This document shows positions 59,713 to 64,000 of a DNA stretch of 64,000 nt, in pieces; the first letter of the stretch is position 1; each line of letters begins with the position of its first letter. The notes below the pieces were generated by a model that was not told the DNA's origin, made no database searches, and was given only the letters and a program-made list of their open reading frames with translations. The position numbers and the translations under genes are program-made. The stretch spans positions 5,609,542-5,673,541 of the forward strand of contig CM023534.1 of NCBI GenBank assembly GCA_013350335.1, written 5' to 3'. Origin of the DNA: Chimonanthus salicifolius. Lineage: Eukaryota > Streptophyta > Magnoliopsida > Laurales > Calycanthaceae.

Positions 59713-62700
59713 ATGGAGTTGGTGGAGTTGGAAGAAGAGAAGATGAAGGAGTTGAGAGAGAGTTTTAGAAGCAGGAAGACAAGGAGCTACGAATGGAGAA
59801 AAGCTCAACTTGATGGACTTGCTAGGCTTCTAAAAGAGAAGGAAGATGAGATGTTCATGGCCCTCAAACAAGACCTGGGCAAGCACCAAGCCGAATCTTA
59901 CAGGGATGAGGTCAGTATACCATCAACTACCTGCAATCCTCTTTCCTTTCACTTGCTACCCTTCTTTACTTTCACTCTCATCTTTTTATTTGCATTGTAG
60001 CTTGGTATTCTATGGAAGTCTCTCAATCTGTGCTTGAGCTCTTTGAAGGATTGGATGGCAAGGAAAAAGGTAATCTGTTCCTTTATTATTATTCTTTATT
60101 GGAGTCCCTTTCTCCTTAGGGTTGAGCTTGAGAATCATGGGTTTTGTGGATTGTACCTCAACTATGAAACCCAGCTCCCTCCAACTTCAACTCAGTAGCC
60201 ATCAGCTTTCCAACCAGATGCATACTGATCAAACATGAATGTAAATATCAATATTTAGTAATATATACTGCATAATTTAACAAGTTTTTCACTCAAAAGG
60301 CCTCTAATATTATGTGAGGAGTTTAGGTCCAGCTGTGTCAAATCACTTGGATTCAAATTGACTTTGATTTTTTCCGACTTGCACCACTACTGAGTACTGA
60401 GAACCCAGCTGCTTACATAGGCTTACGTTCTTGTGGACAAGATGGTCTGACAGTCAATCTTCAATAAAAATAAAATACAAAACTGCAATAAAATCTCATA
60501 TAAATAATTCAGGTGATTTAAATTTTTAGAATTATATTAGAGATTTTGAATTCTGACTCTTTTCGAGTTGACCTGAAGTTTACATGTGATTTTATGTATT
60601 TATAAAATTAATCTCACCTTCGATATGAAGTATGATATCCATTGTTATTGAAAAAACTTCAATTCTTATATTATCTAAATATACCATTTTAATGAAAATA
60701 TCGGTCAATAAGTTAATTTTTCAAAATCTTAGTCCGTGGTCAACGTTGGCATGTTTTGGTACATAGTCCATGTGAAGCTTATGGCATTTTTTTGAAGCCA
60801 AAGAAATTTGGAAGACGTCAAAGATGATCATTTATAGAATTTCAGACCACTGGAAGAGGACCGGCCCACCATGTCACCATAGCCAACAGACACTTCATAA
60901 ATCCATATTAATGGCGCCATATTAATGGCGCCACTGAAAGAGACTTGACACTACGCTACTAATTAGATGGATGAATTTCCACTTTACCGTTAAAGATAAT
61001 GGGGTGGAGAGAATAGATAAAAGAAAATTTATTAAAATAAAATTTGAGTAAAATTTTCTCTCCATTTGATGTTTTAATTCTATAATTTTGATTGTTAAAT
61101 TTTTTAACATCACATGTTATTATCTTACAAAATTTAATGAAATAAGATGATGAGACAATAAATTACACTCACCACTAAGTCATATATAGTGATCAACACA
61201 GTTTTCTTCATCCTCTATTAAAAAATTGAAAAAAAAATTATTTTTACATCTTGTGTGGTGTTTAAAATAATTGATAATAGGAATAATTCCAATAGAGTCA
61301 TTGTGTTTGATAGAAACAATAATTTTAAAATTTTAGTTAAGAATGTTTTTATTTTTATTTTTTATAATAGATGCATTATTTCCACTCAAATAAGTAATAA
61401 ATGGCTATTAAACATCTTTATTTTCAGTTGGTGCATGTTACTAGAGAAGTATAAACAGGGAGGAAAATATTAGCAAGCCAATTTTTTTCTTTTTCATTCT
61501 ATTTTAGAAATTATTTGGATCCGGTGATCTGTATCTAATCCAATAAACAGGATTCTTGGGAGTTGATAAGAATCTGTAAACTTTGTTATTTGAAATATAA
61601 AGTTGACAGAAAATGAGTTTGTCTCAAAATATAATCTATCTAATTTAATATTTCTGATGTAATTATTATTATCATTATCAGTCAAAATTTATTTATTTAA
61701 GTTGATTTTTTAAGTTCTATTTATTTATCTGATAATAAACCACACCATCATCACTTGTCTCTACTATGTATCATATTTTTCTTCATTTCCCTCTAAGTTT
61801 CAAGTGATCTAAATAATTTGTGACGTTTTTATATTATTTACTGAGGCTGTCTCAGGAATTTACAACTAGTGTTACCAAGAAAATGAGAGTCATCTACCTG
61901 AAACATTCATTAATTATCTACATATTGAGCGCTGGCATGACTGATGTTGGGGAAGGGGTGAAAATTTTGGTATTGGCCGATATATCGGTATCTTGTTATC
62001 GGCTGATAGTTTTCTTTCTTATTTAAAAAAAATAAGTATCAATATCGCCCGGCGATCGGCCGACATTTACAATATCATCACAATATCGGCCGATATCTTG
62101 ACCCCTGGTTGGGATGATAGGTATTTCTGTAAAGATAAAGCAGCAAAATAATCATCCAAGGAATGTAGTAATATTGGTCATTATGTGATTGACCATAATT
62201 TCAAATTTATTATATTTTTATTGGTAAAATATTATAATCGTATTAATCCCGATAAAATCGCGTTAAAAACATGATATATGATAATACAACTTATATTCTC
62301 AACACAACCTTTTCCACATGCCCGTCCATCCCCATCTGCCAATTCCTAGTTTCAACCTGTGCCAGCTATTCCCAAAGCACAACTAGAGTAGCGTTGGGTA
62401 GTGGAATGAGTCCCACGTTGGTTCGGAAGAGCGCGATCTAAAGATTTATATTAGACTTGGGTTACTCCACCTAATAGGCTCATATTTTGAGCTGGATATC
62501 CAATTCTAACAATGGTATTAGAACTAGGTCTCAAGCTTTTGCATGTGAACTCAGGAGATCTCCTAGTCGGACAAGAGGCCCGAAGACGTTCTATTTGCCA
62601 GAGAGTCTTGTTCGAGAGGGAGATTATTGGACAGTCAAATGAGTCCCAGTAAATGAAGAGATCTAAAGACTTATATTAGACTTGTACTGATTAACCATTT

Positions 62701-63987
62701 TCAAACAAGCAATGACAGTTCACTATTTCAAGACCTAACTTACCTGAGGCCTTTCACCATGATGTTGATAGGGAATCTTACCTACCTTTCTATGTATTGG
62801 AAGCCTCAATTTCCCATGTATGATTATGTCATTTTGCCAAGTTTGAGGTATCCCAAAATAAAGGGTAGTAATCTACTGAAGTTTTGTGTAATCCAATACA
62901 AGTTTTAATGTATTTTCTCATTTTACCTTTTGAACCGGCTCGCCGAACTCTTCGAATCAGCTCGCCGGATCACTGACCGGATCAGTGACCCTTCCACTGT
63001 TATATAAATCGACTCACTGACCAGCTCACTGGATTACTGACCGACTTACTGAAATTTATTTAAATGAGACTCTTTTTTTCATACAGAACAACAAATCGGA
63101 TCACTGACTAGCTCACTAAATTTTTTTAAAATGCTTTCGTAGAGCAATAGAAGGGTAAAATGAACAATATCTTAAATCCTGTGTCACTTTAAACAAAATA
63201 CCTCTGGGAATAAAGATCATCCCCTCGTGCATTACCGAAAACAGTCTCTATTTTCTTTCACTTGTTGGGTCATTTTTTTTCTATACCAGATGTGCTAATA
63301 CCCTCCTTCGTCACATAATGAGAGAAGCTGCTTCTTCTATTCACTCAATTCTTGCTTCATATCAGAAAGGAGCCTTCATAGTTTCCCTCTCTTCTCTTTT
63401 TCTAAACTCTCATTTTCCCTTACTCTTTCTTCGAATATTGTCTTTTTCAAAACCCTTTTTTCCAACTTCTCATCTCGAACTGCTGGCACCTTTCTTCTCA
63501 TGATTAATTGCTTCACCCAACTACTTTCCACTTCACAACTATTGGCTGCAAATTTCAAATTCAAAAGGTTGCAACTCTTCACCCTTTTTATCCTCTTAAA
63601 ATATGGAAAAACACTTTTTTTTAATGATTTTAGTAGGTTTAAATGGGTTGGATTAGTATAAGATAAATTGATTGCCCATTTAATAAATGGACAAATAGAT
63701 TCAGGTTCTTTTGACCCACTCATTTCAATACAGGCACAGGGTGGATAGAGTTAACCCATATTATAAATAGGTTGAAGCCCTAGATGATTAAAAAATATGT
63801 AATTGTCTGGAGAAAAATGCAAGCCTAAGCTGAATAATTAATATTAATTTTAATCGTAAGTTATATAAGTGAGTATTTCATGGTTGGCAGGTTCGTGTCC
63901 CTATGATTGCATTCCCGACCTCAGGAGAACTTGTGCCTGAACCTCTTGGCGTCGTTCTCATATTCTCTACTTGGAACTTTCCCTTTG
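59713..63987 (+). CDS. Class-3 (ALDH3-type) aldehyde dehydrogenase, 5' part only
   Basis: ALDH3 enzymes oxidise fatty and aromatic aldehydes with NAD(P)+. Exon 1 (59713-59910) encodes LRESFRSRKTRSYEWRKAQL, LARLLKEKEDEMFMALKQDL and GKHQAESYRDE. Exon 2 (60001-60069) encodes LGILWKSLNLCLSSLKDWMA RKK. Exon 3 (63891-63987) encodes VRVPMIAFPTSGELVPEPLG and VVLIFSTWNFPF, the conserved strand leading to the NAD-binding fold. Borders are GT-AG; exon 3 ends in phase 1 with a donor at 63988. The gene leaves the window before the catalytic Cys and Glu, so activity cannot be judged. Intron 2 is about 3.8 kb and holds a hAT relic, a TRIM relic and an inverted-repeat element. An upstream in-frame ATG (59641) is less likely because of the TATA position. 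Best matches by memory are plant ALDH3F1/ALDH3H1/ALDH3I1; no transit peptide is evident. Confidence 0.9.
60070..61950. other. First half of the long ALDH intron 2, no gene seen
   Basis: AT-rich intronic sequence. A local direct repeat of the word CCATATTAATGGCG occurs at 60902-60931. No exon-like frames with splice borders were found. Confidence 0.45.
61954..62107. mobile_element. Short copy of the ATCGGCCGAT-rich hAT-type family, in ALDH intron 2
   Basis: The left end is AGGGGTGAAAATTTTGG. The right end, on the minus strand, is CAGGGGTCAAGATATCGG. Flanks GTTGGGGA and GTTGGGAT suggest a decayed 8-bp duplication. The interior has GGCCGATATATCGG and CAATATCGGCCGATATC. Confidence 0.62.
62392..62684 (+). 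mobile_element. TRIM relic in ALDH intron 2, truncated 3' LTR
   Basis: The 5' LTR-like part (62392-62511) contains GAATGAGTCCCACG, ATTAGACTTGGGTTACTCC and ends CAATTCTAACA. TGGTATTAGAAC (62513-62524) is a decayed primer site. The internal GACGTTCTATTTGCCAGAGAG matches 51180-51200. A purine tract, GAGAGGGAGATTA, precedes a 3' LTR with AATGAGTCCCAGT that breaks off at about 62684. Confidence 0.68.
62845..63209. repeat. Repeat with CGGATCACTGACC motifs and imperfect inverted ends
   Basis: The left end is GAGGTATCCCAAAATAAAG. The right end, on the minus strand, is GAGGTATTTTGTTTAAAG; both continue to CATTTTACC. The centre carries about eight diverged copies of CGGATCACTGACCAGCTCAC-like words. 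It is related to 8700-8905. No target duplication is seen. Confidence 0.5.
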
Positions 63988-64000
63988 GTGAGTCTTATTC

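Noticed and set aside
63318..63723. Open frames on both strands near the right edge
   Set aside because: They lie in intron 2 of the aldehyde dehydrogenase gene, have no family similarity and are mostly leucine/serine-rich chance frames.
1..64000. CRISPR arrays, operons, phage or prokaryotic features
   Set aside because: The window is eukaryotic plant DNA. The tandem arrays seen lack the regular short repeat-spacer pattern and lie inside transposable elements.

Overview
This window is AT-rich plant nuclear DNA, most likely from a eudicot. The evidence is spliced genes with GT-AG introns, plant-only families (NAC transcription factors, a SABATH carboxyl methyltransferase), and a dense population of short plant-type transposable elements. 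No species can be named from the sequence. No bacterial, organellar or viral segment was seen.

Four protein-coding genes are supported. (1) A NAC gene of the NAM/CUC/ANAC100-like type lies on the minus strand at 19927-21252. It has three exons and two apparent one-base frame breaks near the end of the NAC domain. (2) A SABATH methyltransferase resembling the gibberellin methyltransferases GAMT1/GAMT2 lies on the plus strand at 35787-37737, with three exons that join in frame. (3) A second NAC gene, NAP/NARS-like, lies on the minus strand at 44276-46967, with three exons and a 1.6 kb second intron carrying transposon debris. (4) The 5' part of a class-3 aldehyde dehydrogenase gene lies on the plus strand from 59713 and runs off the right edge. 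The four genes are far apart and do not look like a functional cluster. What they share is a link, from family knowledge only, to hormone, stress or senescence biology.

The other roughly 85% is intergenic and intronic DNA dominated by small non-autonomous elements. They include several hAT-type miniature elements with 8-bp target duplications (6664-6895, 15576-15994, 18458-18751, 27703-28117, 41586-41971, 57771-58093), Stowaway-like elements (3873-4062, 9758-10189), and a terminal-inverted-repeat family beginning GGCTGCGTTTGGATG (30071-30472, 40015-40175, 45480-45688 and a large composite at 25910-28190). There are also two tRNA-related SINE-like families, at least two TRIM-type miniature LTR elements, and one decayed LINE reverse transcriptase.

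The most striking structures are a three-level nest at 52225-53775 (a hAT derivative with a CpG-rich array, inside a miniature element, inside a SINE), a 316-bp tandem array inside the composite element at 25910-28190, and a diverged duplication of about 0.8 kb shared by the 9.1-10.4 kb and 28.8-29.6 kb regions. No wholly new biological system is evident. The most interesting gene-level observation is the first NAC gene, where a second splice acceptor 20 bases downstream would restore the reading frame.
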